Source: Dehalobacter sp. DCM
Lineage (GTDB): Bacteria > Bacillota > Desulfitobacteriia > Desulfitobacteriales > Syntrophobotulaceae
NCBI RefSeq assembly: GCF_024972775.1
Contig: NZ_CP092282.1
Coordinates: 3,155,001-3,219,000, forward strand
Direction: 5' to 3'
Length of the DNA: 64,000 nt
The notes under the pieces are model-generated. The model had not been told where the DNA came from. It did not search any database and saw only the letters and a program-made list of their open reading frames with translations. This document shows, piece after piece, positions 43,109-51,699 of this stretch. How positions within the stretch are numbered: the stretch's first letter is position 1; each line of letters starts with the position of its first letter. A program made the translations under genes and the position numbers.

Positions 43109-43147
43109 CAAAAAGCCGTTAACTATAAACAAAGTCAACAGCTTTTG
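43109..43147 (-). terminator. Terminator after rpmF
   Basis: On the minus strand AAAAGCTGTTGACT pairs with AGTTAACGGCTTTTT, one mismatch, with a T-run. Separates rpmF from plsX. Confidence 0.65.
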
Positions 43148-43161
43148 CAATAACAATCGTA

Positions 43162-43341
43162 TTATTCACCCATCGATACTACTTCTTTGCCATTATAATA
43201 GCCGCAATTAGCACATATATGATGCTGAAGCTTCTGTTTATGGCACTGGGGGCATTCCACAAGGTTAGGAGCAGTCAGTTTATCCATTGCTCTGCGTCTG
43301 CGAACTCTTGATTTGGATTGTTTATTTTGATGAACACCCAT
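43162..43341 (-). CDS. rpmF: 50S ribosomal protein L32
   Basis: 59 residues, below the size usually called. The N-terminal QNKQSKSRVRRRRAMDKL and the zinc-ribbon VECPQCHKQKLQHHICANCG with two CxxC are diagnostic. It lies five bases after the yceD-type gene, the standard yceD-rpmF-plsX order. Confidence 0.95.
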   Translation of the reverse strand: MGVHQNKQSKSRVRRRRAMDKLTAPNLVECPQCHKQKLQHHICANCGYYNGKEVVSMGE

Positions 43342-43346
43342 TGATA

Positions 43347-43856
43347 TTACACCCCCTTATTCCACTTGGATAATATTTCGAAGCGAGGATCGATATCCTC
43401 ACTGATACACGAACAAGTGCGCGTGTTCAGGTCTGCTCCACACTTAAGACATAAACCTTTACAGTCTTCCGAACAAAGGAACTTCATCGGAAGTTGTAAA
43501 ACAATTTGTTCGATGATCCTGTCATCGATGGCAAACTCATCTTTCTCGAAAATGAAAGCACTCTCATCCATCGCTTCAGAAGCAAATTCCGCAGGGAACC
43601 ATTCATCCTCAAAGGTAATCTCTGATGAATATGTAAATGGTTTCAAGCATCGTGAACAATTCACGGCGATTACCAAGCGAATTGTTCCCTTAACCAAAAG
43701 CGACTTGCCCAAATTCTCAATATCAAGAGTTACTTCAGCCGGTTGAGTAAATGTGTACTCATCCGTTCCGAGCTGCAGCGGTGAAAATTCTTCGATAAAC
43801 CTAAAGGTTTTTGAAGCACCTTCTGTATGCCTTAGATGATATACGTTAATAATCAC
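43347..43856 (-). CDS. yceD: YceD family (DUF177) protein
   Basis: About 169 residues from the GTG at 43856 (GAGGTGA upstream). The zinc-like Cys motifs are NCSRCLKPF and CSEDCKGLCLKCGADLN. DUF177 proteins are linked to 23S rRNA metabolism and almost always precede rpmF, as here. Confidence 0.9.
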   Translation of the reverse strand: MIINVYHLRHTEGASKTFRFIEEFSPLQLGTDEYTFTQPAEVTLDIENLGKSLLVKGTIRLVIAVNCSRCLKPFTYSSEITFEDEWFPAEFASEAMDESAFIFEKDEFAIDDRIIEQIVLQLPMKFLCSEDCKGLCLKCGADLNTRTCSCISEDIDPRFEILSKWNKGV

Positions 43857-43923
43857 CAGCAATCACCTCGATATGCAACAACTGTAATTATAGTTATCCG
43901 TTTTTTCTTTGTCAAGAAAAGGA

Positions 43924-45126
43924 TTACATCTTCTCAATGATTTCCTTGGTATCCAAAGCTATCATTAACTCTTCATTGGTTGGAATAACAAGCACCTTGC
44001 AACGGGCACCCCACTTGGAAATATCCACTTCTGCCCCGCGGCTGGCTTCGTTTTTCTCTTCATCAATACTAACGCCCAGATAACTCAGCGTATTACAGAT
44101 TGAAGAACGAATCATCGGGGAATTTTCGCCCAGACCTGCCGTAAAGATGATTCCATCAACACCATCGAGGATTGCTGCATAAGCACCGATGTATTTCTTT
44201 ACGTCATGAACAAATACATCCAATGCCAGCTGAGCCCGATAGTTCCCTTCATCAGCGGCTTTTTCTAAATCCCTGAAGTCACTGCTGACACCGGAAAGGC
44301 CCAGAACGCCGCTTTTCTTATTCAAAAGAGCATTCACTGCATCACCGGATATTTTATCCTTTTTCATGATAAACGATACTATTGTAGGGTCAATATCACC
44401 CGAACGCGTTCCCATCATCAGGCCTTCCAATGGAGTAAAACCCATGGACGTTTCCACTGATTTTCCATATTTTACTGCGGTAATAGATGATCCATTTCCA
44501 AGGTGACAGCTGATCAGTTTTAACTTGTCGGGTTTTTTGCCTAATATAACAGCTGCCCTTTGACTGACATATTTATGAGAGGTTCCGTGGAAACCATAGC
44601 GACGTATCTTATATTGTTGATAATACTCATATGGGATCCCATAGATATAGGCTTCCGGTGGCATTGTCTGGTGAAAAGCCGTGTCAAACACAGCAACTTG
44701 GGGTGTTCCCGGCATCATTTGTTCACAGGCAATAATCCCGGCAAGATTGGCAGGATTATGCAGCGGCCCCAGTTCAAAACACTCCTCAATAGCCTGCTTG
44801 ACCTCATGGGTCACCAGTACCGAACCGGATACTTTTTCTCCGCCATGAAGGACGCGATGTCCAACAGCGTCTATTTCATTGAGCGACTCAACAACACCAT
44901 ACTCCGGATCTGCCACAGCCTGCAGTACTAATTTAATTGCTGATGTATGATCAGGTAAATCAGCAACAATCACTTCTTTTTCTCCGTTCTTGGGACGATG
45001 TGTCAGCATCGCACCAGGCAACCCGATCCTTTCAACCAAACCTTTTGCCAAAGCATCCTGCGACATCATATCCATCAACTGATACTTAAGTGACGAGCTG
45101 CCGCAGTTCAAAACAAGAATCTTCAC
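43924..45126 (-). CDS. ackA: Acetate kinase
   Basis: 400 residues from the GTG at 45126, nine bases after AAAGGAG; the GTG three codons earlier overlaps that site. Begins [29 protein letters not shown] and the ATP-binding [12 protein letters not shown] match the family. Makes ATP and acetate from acetyl-phosphate. The pta gene is not adjacent. Confidence 0.97.
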   Translation of the reverse strand: MKILVLNCGSSSLKYQLMDMMSQDALAKGLVERIGLPGAMLTHRPKNGEKEVIVADLPDHTSAIKLVLQAVADPEYGVVESLNEIDAVGHRVLHGGEKVSGSVLVTHEVKQAIEECFELGPLHNPANLAGIIACEQMMPGTPQVAVFDTAFHQTMPPEAYIYGIPYEYYQQYKIRRYGFHGTSHKYVSQRAAVILGKKPDKLKLISCHLGNGSSITAVKYGKSVETSMGFTPLEGLMMGTRSGDIDPTIVSFIMKKDKISGDAVNALLNKKSGVLGLSGVSSDFRDLEKAADEGNYRAQLALDVFVHDVKKYIGAYAAILDGVDGIIFTAGLGENSPMIRSSICNTLSYLGVSIDEEKNEASRGAEVDISKWGARCKVLVIPTNEELMIALDTKEIIEKM

Positions 45127-45448
45127 TAATGACACTCCTTTACTCTCTTCAACCTAATGTGTTTAGGTCTTTTCTCCTCTATATTCCTTGTCTATACCCC
45201 TGTTGGGATCCTCTTGGATCCTCTCTCTCTATTATATACACGACCCATAATCAGGTAATGCATATAACAATGCACATTAAAGTCTACCATATCTGCTTAA
45301 CCTGTCAACCCTATTTCAAAATACTGTTTCAGATTTTAAAATCAAATTGACTCCTTCTATTTAGAATGTCAATGCCCTCTACATCATATACATAATCAAA
45401 GCCGGATCAAATTACGGGATATGACCATGGAAGGTTGGTGAACGCGCG
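45127..45448. other. Divergent intergenic region between ackA and ylbJ
   Basis: About 320 bases holding both promoters. On the minus strand TATATAATAG lies about 100 bases before ackA. A doubled GGATCC segment is near 45210. Nothing else stands out. Confidence 0.4.
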
Positions 45449-46606
45449 TTGACATTACTCAAAGTCCTTCCCTTTATTGTTCTGGCCATCAGCATGTTTA
45501 TATTCCCGCAGGAAGTCGTAGCGTCTGCTTCCACCGGACTTTCTCTTTGGGCCAATTACATCCTGCCTGCCCTGTTCCCATTTTTTATATTAGCTGATTT
45601 GCTCATGAAACAAGGACTGGTCGATTTTCTTGGGGCGTTAATGGAGCCTTTAATGCGCCCTATCTTTCGTTTGCCGGGAAAAGCAGCCTTCATTATTGCA
45701 ATGATCCATACGAGCGGTATCCCCATCGGTGCTATCTTGACCAGTAAATTAAGGAAAAGCGGAGAGATATCTCGCCTTGAGGGGGAACGGCTTCTTGCGT
45801 TTACAAGCAATCCAAGCCCCGGCTTCATGCTCGGAGCCGTGGCTTCAGGGATGCTGGGCAATGCAGCCGTAGGAATTGTTATTGCCGCATCGGTCTATTT
45901 GGCTAATCTAGGCGTTGGCTTAATCTTTCGATTTTATGGCACGGATTCGGAGCCTGCTCCGTCTGGCGCTAAGTACACCTGGCGGCATTCTTACCAAAAA
46001 CTAAAAAAATACCAATATAACAAAAAACCCTTTGGCGAGCTGTTAGCCGATGCAGTTCGGGAAAGTACGGCAACGATCCTGCTCGTTGGGGGTTATATCA
46101 TATTCTTTTCTGTGATCACCCATCTCCTGGTTGTTTTGGGAATCAGCTCCCGCCTAGCCAATCTCATTCATATGGTGTCAGCCGGTCAGATATCCCTGCT
46201 GGGAGGAGACGCCATCATCCAAGGATTCATGGAAACAACCCTGGGCTGCAAGGCAGCAGTATTAGGCTTTCAATCCATGTCAACACAAGTTGGTGTGATT
46301 TGCTTTATGTTAGGTTGGGGCGGATTATCTGTCTTTGCGCAGGTACTAAGCTTTACTACATCGACCGATCTCCGTTTTCGCCCTTTTATTATTGGCAGAA
46401 TTATCCACGCGGTATTCGCACTATTCTTAAGCCAGGTATTCTTAAAATTCATGCCCATTCAGACAGCAAATCTGTCTGGTTTTCTCAGCGTAAAGACACC
46501 TTGGCTTTTCTCTCTCAAATGGTGCTGTATCTTATTACTTTGCTTCGTTTTAGTTTTTGTTATATTACGTTTTCTGTCTGAATTATATCTCAGGAGATAC
46601 CAATAA
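45449..46606 (+). CDS. ylbJ: Sporulation membrane protein YlbJ
   Basis: 385 residues, about eight hydrophobic segments. IHTSGIPIGAILTSKLRKSGEISRLEGERLLAFTSNPSP-like core is the YlbJ signature (nucleoside-transporter-gate fold). In Bacillus it is expressed in the mother cell and needed for spore cortex. Start is TTG at 45449 with GGAAGG and GGTGA upstream. Confidence 0.9.
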   Translation: MTLLKVLPFIVLAISMFIFPQEVVASASTGLSLWANYILPALFPFFILADLLMKQGLVDFLGALMEPLMRPIFRLPGKAAFIIAMIHTSGIPIGAILTSKLRKSGEISRLEGERLLAFTSNPSPGFMLGAVASGMLGNAAVGIVIAASVYLANLGVGLIFRFYGTDSEPAPSGAKYTWRHSYQKLKKYQYNKKPFGELLADAVRESTATILLVGGYIIFFSVITHLLVVLGISSRLANLIHMVSAGQISLLGGDAIIQGFMETTLGCKAAVLGFQSMSTQVGVICFMLGWGGLSVFAQVLSFTTSTDLRFRPFIIGRIIHAVFALFLSQVFLKFMPIQTANLSGFLSVKTPWLFSLKWCCILLLCFVLVFVILRFLSELYLRRYQ

Positions 46607-46617
46607 CTAGGTTTAAG

Positions 46618-47106
46618 TTATTCGTTATCAAGGGATTGGACCCTGTCATCCCAGCGGGTCATCGAATTCAATTCTTCTCTGCTGGCCTTAATTGATTTAA
46701 AGGCATCTCCGATTTTTGATTCAATATCCAGAAGCATCTCATCCGCAAACTTTAAAGCGCCAAGTTTTACTTCGCGGGAATATTGCTGTGACTTTAATAC
46801 AATCTCTTCCCCGTAGGCACGTGACTGCGTAACGATCTCATCTTCCTGGATAAGTTGATCAGCTTGTTTTTGAGCACGGTCGAGGATGCGGCTCGCCTCA
46901 CTGCGTGCTTCTTCTATGTAACGATCCCGTTCGGCCAAAAGGTTATTGGCCTGTCTAATTTCCTCGGGCAGTACCGAACGAATCCCATCCAGCAATTCCA
47001 ATATGGTCTCGCTGTCAACCATGATTTTCCCTGTCAAAGGCACCTTCGTTCCGTGATCCAGCACTTCTTCCAATTGTTCAATAAGTTCAATCAAGTGATT
47101 TTCCAA
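46618..47106 (-). CDS. Coiled-coil protein, V-type/F-type subunit B-like
   Basis: About 162 residues. Start is probably the TTG at 47106 behind GAGGAGG; an ATG at 47124 is in frame but has a poor site. Almost wholly helical and charged, with an ERDRYIEEARSEASRILDRA segment like the stator b subunits and DivIVA-like proteins. It overlaps the end of rsmD, so the two are coupled. Function unknown. Confidence 0.7.
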   Translation of the reverse strand: MENHLIELIEQLEEVLDHGTKVPLTGKIMVDSETILELLDGIRSVLPEEIRQANNLLAERDRYIEEARSEASRILDRAQKQADQLIQEDEIVTQSRAYGEEIVLKSQQYSREVKLGALKFADEMLLDIESKIGDAFKSIKASREELNSMTRWDDRVQSLDNE

Positions 47107-47674
47107 AGAGATTTCCCTCCTCATCGTTTTCTCTTTTTTGAATAAACCATACCTTGGTGTCGCCATATTCCTTGGTCAATCTTATTTCCAGAGGATAAAT
47201 ATCATCGGTGATAGATTCTTGCGCTGACGTTTCAATGACAATCACACCATTCGGTTCTAAAAGATCCATTTGACAAAGGCTCGTCAGTATGTCTTCTGCC
47301 AACCCCTGCCGGTATGGCGGGTCAGCAAATATCAAATCATATCTTTTTCCCGTAACGCGTTTGATGTAGTCCTTGGCATCACTTTGCCAGATGTTCACTT
47401 TAAGGTTTGCGCCCAGCATCTTAGAATTCTCTTTAATGGTTTTAACCGCATCCGATCCTTTGTCGACGAGATCCGCATATGCTGCCCCGCGTGACAAAGC
47501 CTCCCAAGCCAAATTTCCGGTTCCGGCAAAAAGATCCAGTACTCTCGCCTCAGACACCTTGTCTCTAAGAATATTAAAAATGGCTCCTTTGACTTTATCC
47601 GATGTTGGACGGGTAAGCATGCCCTTGACTGTTTTTAAATTCCGTCCTTTCCAATCCCCCGCAATAATTCGCAC
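47087..47674 (-). CDS. rsmD: 16S rRNA (guanine-966-N2)-methyltransferase
   Basis: 195 residues from the GTG at 47674. MRIIAGDWKGRNLKT start, VLDLFAGTGNLAWEALSRGA for SAM, and FADPPYRQG catalytic motif. The usual neighbour coaD is not next to it. Confidence 0.95.
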   Translation of the reverse strand: MRIIAGDWKGRNLKTVKGMLTRPTSDKVKGAIFNILRDKVSEARVLDLFAGTGNLAWEALSRGAAYADLVDKGSDAVKTIKENSKMLGANLKVNIWQSDAKDYIKRVTGKRYDLIFADPPYRQGLAEDILTSLCQMDLLEPNGVIVIETSAQESITDDIYPLEIRLTKEYGDTKVWFIQKRENDEEGNLFGKSLD

Positions 47675-47861
47675 GTGCCTGTCTCTTCCTTAAATTAATG
47701 TCTATTATAACGTTATTCGGATAATTTTACATACATTTTCCCAAAAAAAACACTGTTTTGAAGAAATTATTTACACATTTCTATTTAGTATAACATAATT
47801 ATTCAACATCATAACAGACATGATGCCCTGTTTGACGTGAATATGGGCTGCAGAAATATAA

Positions 47862-47868
47862 CATACTA
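47862..47868 (+). promoter_or_regulatory. Possible forespore-sigma -10 element of gpr
   Basis: CATACTA about 50 bases upstream of gpr fits the sigma-F/G -10 consensus; the best -35-like GAATA is 18 bases away, longer than ideal. Placement before a forespore-expressed gene is the main support. Confidence 0.35.
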
Positions 47869-47918
47869 TTACAGATTTCAAAGATACCAAATCAAATAAA
47901 CTTCTTAGGAGACCGACT

Positions 47919-48917
47919 ATGACTGAGTTACTGCATAAATCACGTTTTCTTAAACAAATGAACATCTCTCTGGATCTCGCTGTTGAAGCACACGATCTTT
48001 TAAGGGGAGAGAGCGGTCAGGAGATATCCGGCGTCATCATGAACAAAGAAGAATTTGAAGATGCAACTGTCACGGCTATCCAGATCACAAATGCCCGTGG
48101 TGAAAAAGAGCTGGGGAGGCCTAAGGGTAATTACATTACGATCGATGCCCCGGCTGTGAAAGATAATGACTTTGAACAGCATAAACGAATTACCCATATT
48201 CTAGCAAACCATTTATCCAGTCTTTATAACATCAAGGAAGATGCCAGCTTTCTCATCGTCGGTTTAGGGAACTGGCAAGCAACACCCGATGCCTTAGGTC
48301 CGAAGGTAGTTGAAAAAGTCATGGTGACACGTCATCTTTTCTATTATACACCAGAGGAAACAAAAGGGAAAATGCGCCAGGTAGCCGCTATTTCGCCTGG
48401 TGTATTAGGGCTGACCGGAATTGAGACCGCGGAAGTCATCCGTGGCCTCGTTGAACACGTTAAGCCGGATTATGTCATTGCCATCGATGCTTTAGCTGCC
48501 GGGGCGCTGGAAAGAATCGGTACAACTATTCAATTAGCGGATACCGGTATTAACCCCGGTTCCGGTATTGGCAATCACCGTAAAGGTCTGAACGAGGAAA
48601 CATTAGGATGCAAAGTGATCGCCATCGGGGTACCCACTGTGGTAAACGCAGCAATCATTGCGCACAAAACGGTTGAAGAGTTATTTGAACAAATGGAATT
48701 GGAACCTGCTTTGGCTGATATTTATTGTGAAGAAAACGAGCCTGTCTTAATCAATGTCATGAAAAAAGCGCTTTCACCTTTTCAGGAAAATCTGATGGTC
48801 ACACCGAAAGACGTTGATACCCTAATCGAACGCAGTGCGCGCATCATTGCCGGCGCTATCAACCAAAGTATTCATCCCGGTATCACTGCTCAAAACTTTG
48901 AAACCTATTTACAGTAA
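47919..48917 (+). CDS. gpr: Germination protease GPR
   Basis: 332 residues. It degrades small acid-soluble spore proteins (SASPs) on germination and is made as a zymogen. The catalytic fold is seen in FLIVGLGNWQATPDALGPKVV and YVIAIDALAAGALERIGTTIQ, plus DTGINPGSGIGNHRKGL. AGGAGA lies 8 bases before the ATG. A SASP-like mini-gene lies 2.6 kb away. Confidence 0.95.
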   Translation: MTELLHKSRFLKQMNISLDLAVEAHDLLRGESGQEISGVIMNKEEFEDATVTAIQITNARGEKELGRPKGNYITIDAPAVKDNDFEQHKRITHILANHLSSLYNIKEDASFLIVGLGNWQATPDALGPKVVEKVMVTRHLFYYTPEETKGKMRQVAAISPGVLGLTGIETAEVIRGLVEHVKPDYVIAIDALAAGALERIGTTIQLADTGINPGSGIGNHRKGLNEETLGCKVIAIGVPTVVNAAIIAHKTVEELFEQMELEPALADIYCEENEPVLINVMKKALSPFQENLMVTPKDVDTLIERSARIIAGAINQSIHPGITAQNFETYLQ

Positions 48918-49176
48918 TTGTGCTTTCTAACGTAGGTTCAAAATAAACTAAACAGGATATGGCATCTGTGCTATAATAAATTAATAGTACATTTATATCA
49001 ATGATCTCCATTTACAGTCAAGATCTTCTTGGCTTCTTTCTTTTTTCTTATCGCTGCGATTGACAATTAATCCTCAAGGAAACAGGAAAAAGGAATAAGG
49101 AACAGCAAACAAACATTGATTAAGAAAAAAGGAACATAGTGCTACTCGTTCTCAACCCTGAACCCGTTGCTGGGAG

Positions 49177-50403
49177 ATGATGTCGATGTCACAAAACGAT
49201 TCAGTTCATACAATGAAAGCGCGCCTTTGGACTAAACCCTATATCATGATCCTTATCGCCAATTTAGCGGTCTATTTCAGCTTTCATATGCTCCTCCCCA
49301 CACTGCCTCTTTATATCAGTCAACTCAAAGTCACTCCGGATATCATCGGTCTGGTCATGGGCTCATTTACGATCACTGCATTGGCTGCACGTCCGTTTAT
49401 CGGACGCATTCTCGATACAAAGGACCGAAAAAAGGTGTATCTCGCAGGACTGCTGATCGCTTTTGCCGCAATTTATGGCTATAGCATATTCCCGCTTGTC
49501 CTTTTTGTTCTTATCTGCAGGCTCATCCACGGACTGGGGTGGGGGATAACAACCACAGCGATTGGTACGATCTTATCCGATCTGGTTCCTCAGGTACGAC
49601 TTGCCGAGGGACTGGGATATGCCGGTGTTGTCAATGTTGTATCTATGGCAATTTCCCCAATGGTCGGCTTATATGTTGCCGGGCATTGGGGTTTTCAGAA
49701 TCTGTTCTATATATCAGCTTTTTTATCCATGCTTGGTATCGTATTAGGGACCTTGATTCCCTATCCGATGCGTATAGCCCCGCAAGGACAACGTTTGATA
49801 AATCCGCAAAAGAATGTATCTGGATTTATGGCAACCGCTTTTGAAAAAAGAGCCTATCTGCCTGCCATTATTGCCATCTTTACCTCTATGGCCTATGGTT
49901 CACTTATGACCTGTCTCACGCTCTATGCCGCTGAATTAAATATAAATAATATCGGAATATTTTTCAGCGTATATGCTGTTACCTCGATCATGACACGGCC
50001 TTTTATCGGAAGACTATCCGACCAAAAAGGTTACAGTATCGCGATAATACCAGGTATTATTTTCTTTTCCTTAAGCCTCTTGCTTCTATTTCTGGCACAA
50101 AATATTTATTTCTTTATTGCGGCAGCCGTTCTTTATGGTCTTGGCAACTGTGCCTTGCAGCCTACATTACAAGCGATGGCCGTAAAAAAAGTCCCTCAGG
50201 AAAGGCGGGGTGCTGCCAATAGTACCTATTACAGCGGTATAGACATCGGAATCGCTATCGGCATGGTGTTATCAGGATTTTTGGCCAAGGCAGCAGGTTA
50301 CAGCATCATGTATCTGCTGTTTATTATCCCGATGTTCCTCTCTCTGATCATATATATTTTAGCTGTGAAAACGATTCTGGCGAACCGGAGTCAAAACAGA
50401 TAA
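49177..50403 (+). CDS. Major facilitator superfamily transporter
   Basis: 408 residues with about 12 hydrophobic segments. MFS motif A is seen as GRILDTKDRKKVYL and repeated in the second half as GRLSDQKGYS. The substrate cannot be told. It is not in an operon; a TATAAT lies at about 48973. Confidence 0.85.
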   Translation: MMSMSQNDSVHTMKARLWTKPYIMILIANLAVYFSFHMLLPTLPLYISQLKVTPDIIGLVMGSFTITALAARPFIGRILDTKDRKKVYLAGLLIAFAAIYGYSIFPLVLFVLICRLIHGLGWGITTTAIGTILSDLVPQVRLAEGLGYAGVVNVVSMAISPMVGLYVAGHWGFQNLFYISAFLSMLGIVLGTLIPYPMRIAPQGQRLINPQKNVSGFMATAFEKRAYLPAIIAIFTSMAYGSLMTCLTLYAAELNINNIGIFFSVYAVTSIMTRPFIGRLSDQKGYSIAIIPGIIFFSLSLLLLFLAQNIYFFIAAAVLYGLGNCALQPTLQAMAVKKVPQERRGAANSTYYSGIDIGIAIGMVLSGFLAKAAGYSIMYLLFIIPMFLSLIIYILAVKTILANRSQNR

Positions 50404-50532
50404 AAGCGTATCCATTGATCCTCTTCATAAAAACAAGGAATGAAGTAGTCTCATTTGCTTTTCTTCAGGCGAAAGAAGAAGGATACTGTGGATATAAAGA
50501 TAAAGAGGTAATAAAAAAATGGAATAAAAATC

Positions 50533-50561
50533 TTTACTTGGAATTTATTATGTTATATACT
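50533..50561 (+). promoter_or_regulatory. Sigma-A promoter of the small membrane gene
   Basis: TTTACT and TATACT are spaced by 17 bases. A perfect hairpin (TCTCTATTTCA / TGAAATAGAGA, 50585-50607) lies in the leader, between promoter and gene. Confidence 0.6.
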
Positions 50562-50681
50562 GCTAGTAGCCTAGAAATGTAGTTTCTCTATTTCAATGAA
50601 ATAGAGATTAATAATATAATGCATCATAATAAAACTATGCAGCTATCTGGAAGGGGGGTTATTAGGAAAAGGGGGATTCTT

Positions 50682-50885
50682 ATGTTAAAGATTTTAATCG
50701 TGTCCTTTCTCTCGGCAATAATTGGTCTTATTTTGGGATGGGTCGGTTTTACCTTGTTTGCACCTTCTGCAAATATGCTTTTCTTTTTATCTATGGGTGC
50801 TGTTATTGGATTTGTTTGTTCATTATTATCACAGTGTTACCTTGGGTCAAGTATGAAAAAAATGATGGCTAAAGCTCAAGGCTAA
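50682..50885 (+). CDS. Small two-helix membrane protein, unknown function
   Basis: 67 residues from the ATG at 50682, chosen for AAAGGGGG upstream. Two hydrophobic helices (ILIVSFLSAIIGLILGWVGF and MLFFLSMGAVIGFVCSLL) and a short basic tail. I do not recognise it. It has its own promoter and leader hairpin. Confidence 0.6.
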   Translation: MLKILIVSFLSAIIGLILGWVGFTLFAPSANMLFFLSMGAVIGFVCSLLSQCYLGSSMKKMMAKAQG

Positions 50886-51007
50886 ACTATGTCATTATTC
50901 ATTATTAATTATTAATTTATAATATCTTTAAGCACTAGTATTTATTTAATTCTGTACCCCTTTTGGAAATAAAAATTTTACCTTCCTCATGCATTATATT
51001 ATTAGGA

Positions 51008-51070
51008 CGAAAAACACCTCTTTGCTGTTTTATTGGAGTAATATCCATTTGCAGCAAAAGGTGTTTTTTA
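51008..51070. terminator. Long hairpin, probable terminator
   Basis: AAAAACACCT-TTTGCTG pairs with CAGCAAA-AGGTGTTTTT around a 24-base loop, with A/T runs on either side, so it can work on both strands. Confidence 0.6.
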
Positions 51071-51173
51071 TGCATAGATGCATTGAAACTGAAGCCGCAT
51101 ACCGTACGAAGTCTAGATATATCCCTGATTAAACCATATTTAAGGCACTCTTCAGTGTTTGCGATAATTAAAT

Positions 51174-51462
51174 CTAGTACAACGTATTTGAAATAACTAC
51201 CCAAAAGAATATCTCAATCATTTACTTCAAATTAGGTCTGTGTGCCACAGTTCCGGCGACAAGCGGAGCATGGATTGCGTAGCGCAACGGTCCATGGATG
51301 GACCTAAGTTAAAATTCGCCAAGGAGGGCAAAAGAATTTTAACTTCCGAAATGTAAATTCATGGAGGGCACAAGAGCCGAAAGCGGAATGTGGCATGCAG
51401 ACCAACCGCAGAAAAATGCTTACGTTTTTGTTTGCCTAGTTATTTAGAATACACTGTACTAG
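51174..51462. repeat. Palindromic intergenic element, copy B
   Basis: Ends CTAGTACAACGTATTTGAAA (51174) and an inverted match ending GTACTAG (51462). The core 51235-51403 is 169 bp and is the reverse complement of the core of copy A (32478-32646) with about nine differences, so copies A and B have opposite orientation. Internal GTCC-ATCCAT-GGAC loop. A TAGTACCTTGTTAAC sequence at 51460-51474 resembles the end of the element at 2955. Confidence 0.85.
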
Positions 51463-51483
51463 TACCTTGTTAACCCTTAAAAT

Positions 51484-51600
51484 TTAGCCCTTATTTTTAA
51501 TCGTTTTTTTAGTTCTCTTTTGCGGAAGACCCATTTCCTGAGAAACTTCATATTTTAAATTTTCAATTTCAAATTCTTTATCCCGATCAATGTCGGCCAT
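51484..51600 (-). CDS. 38-residue SASP-like protein
   Basis: A very small gene with a strong ribosome-binding site (GGAGGGATAGAGA before ATG 51600). The segment FEIENLKYEVSQEMGL matches the first helix of alpha/beta small acid-soluble spore proteins (pattern LDxFKYEIAxEFGV, from memory), but the second half is replaced by a short basic tail (PQKRTKKTIKNKG). It may be a minor spore DNA-binding protein or a remnant. Confidence 0.65.
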   Translation of the reverse strand: MADIDRDKEFEIENLKYEVSQEMGLPQKRTKKTIKNKG

Positions 51601-51699
51601 TCTCTATCCCTCCAAACCATATTTCAGTTAAAGGATAGTATCTGCCGTCCTCCAAAAATCATTCATGGATGACACAGGAATTAGTATTATGTGAACAGG

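Noticed and set aside
50935-51204. 89-residue minus-strand reading frame
   Set aside because: It runs through a terminator-like hairpin and into a palindromic element, has no convincing ribosome-binding site and no recognisable domain.
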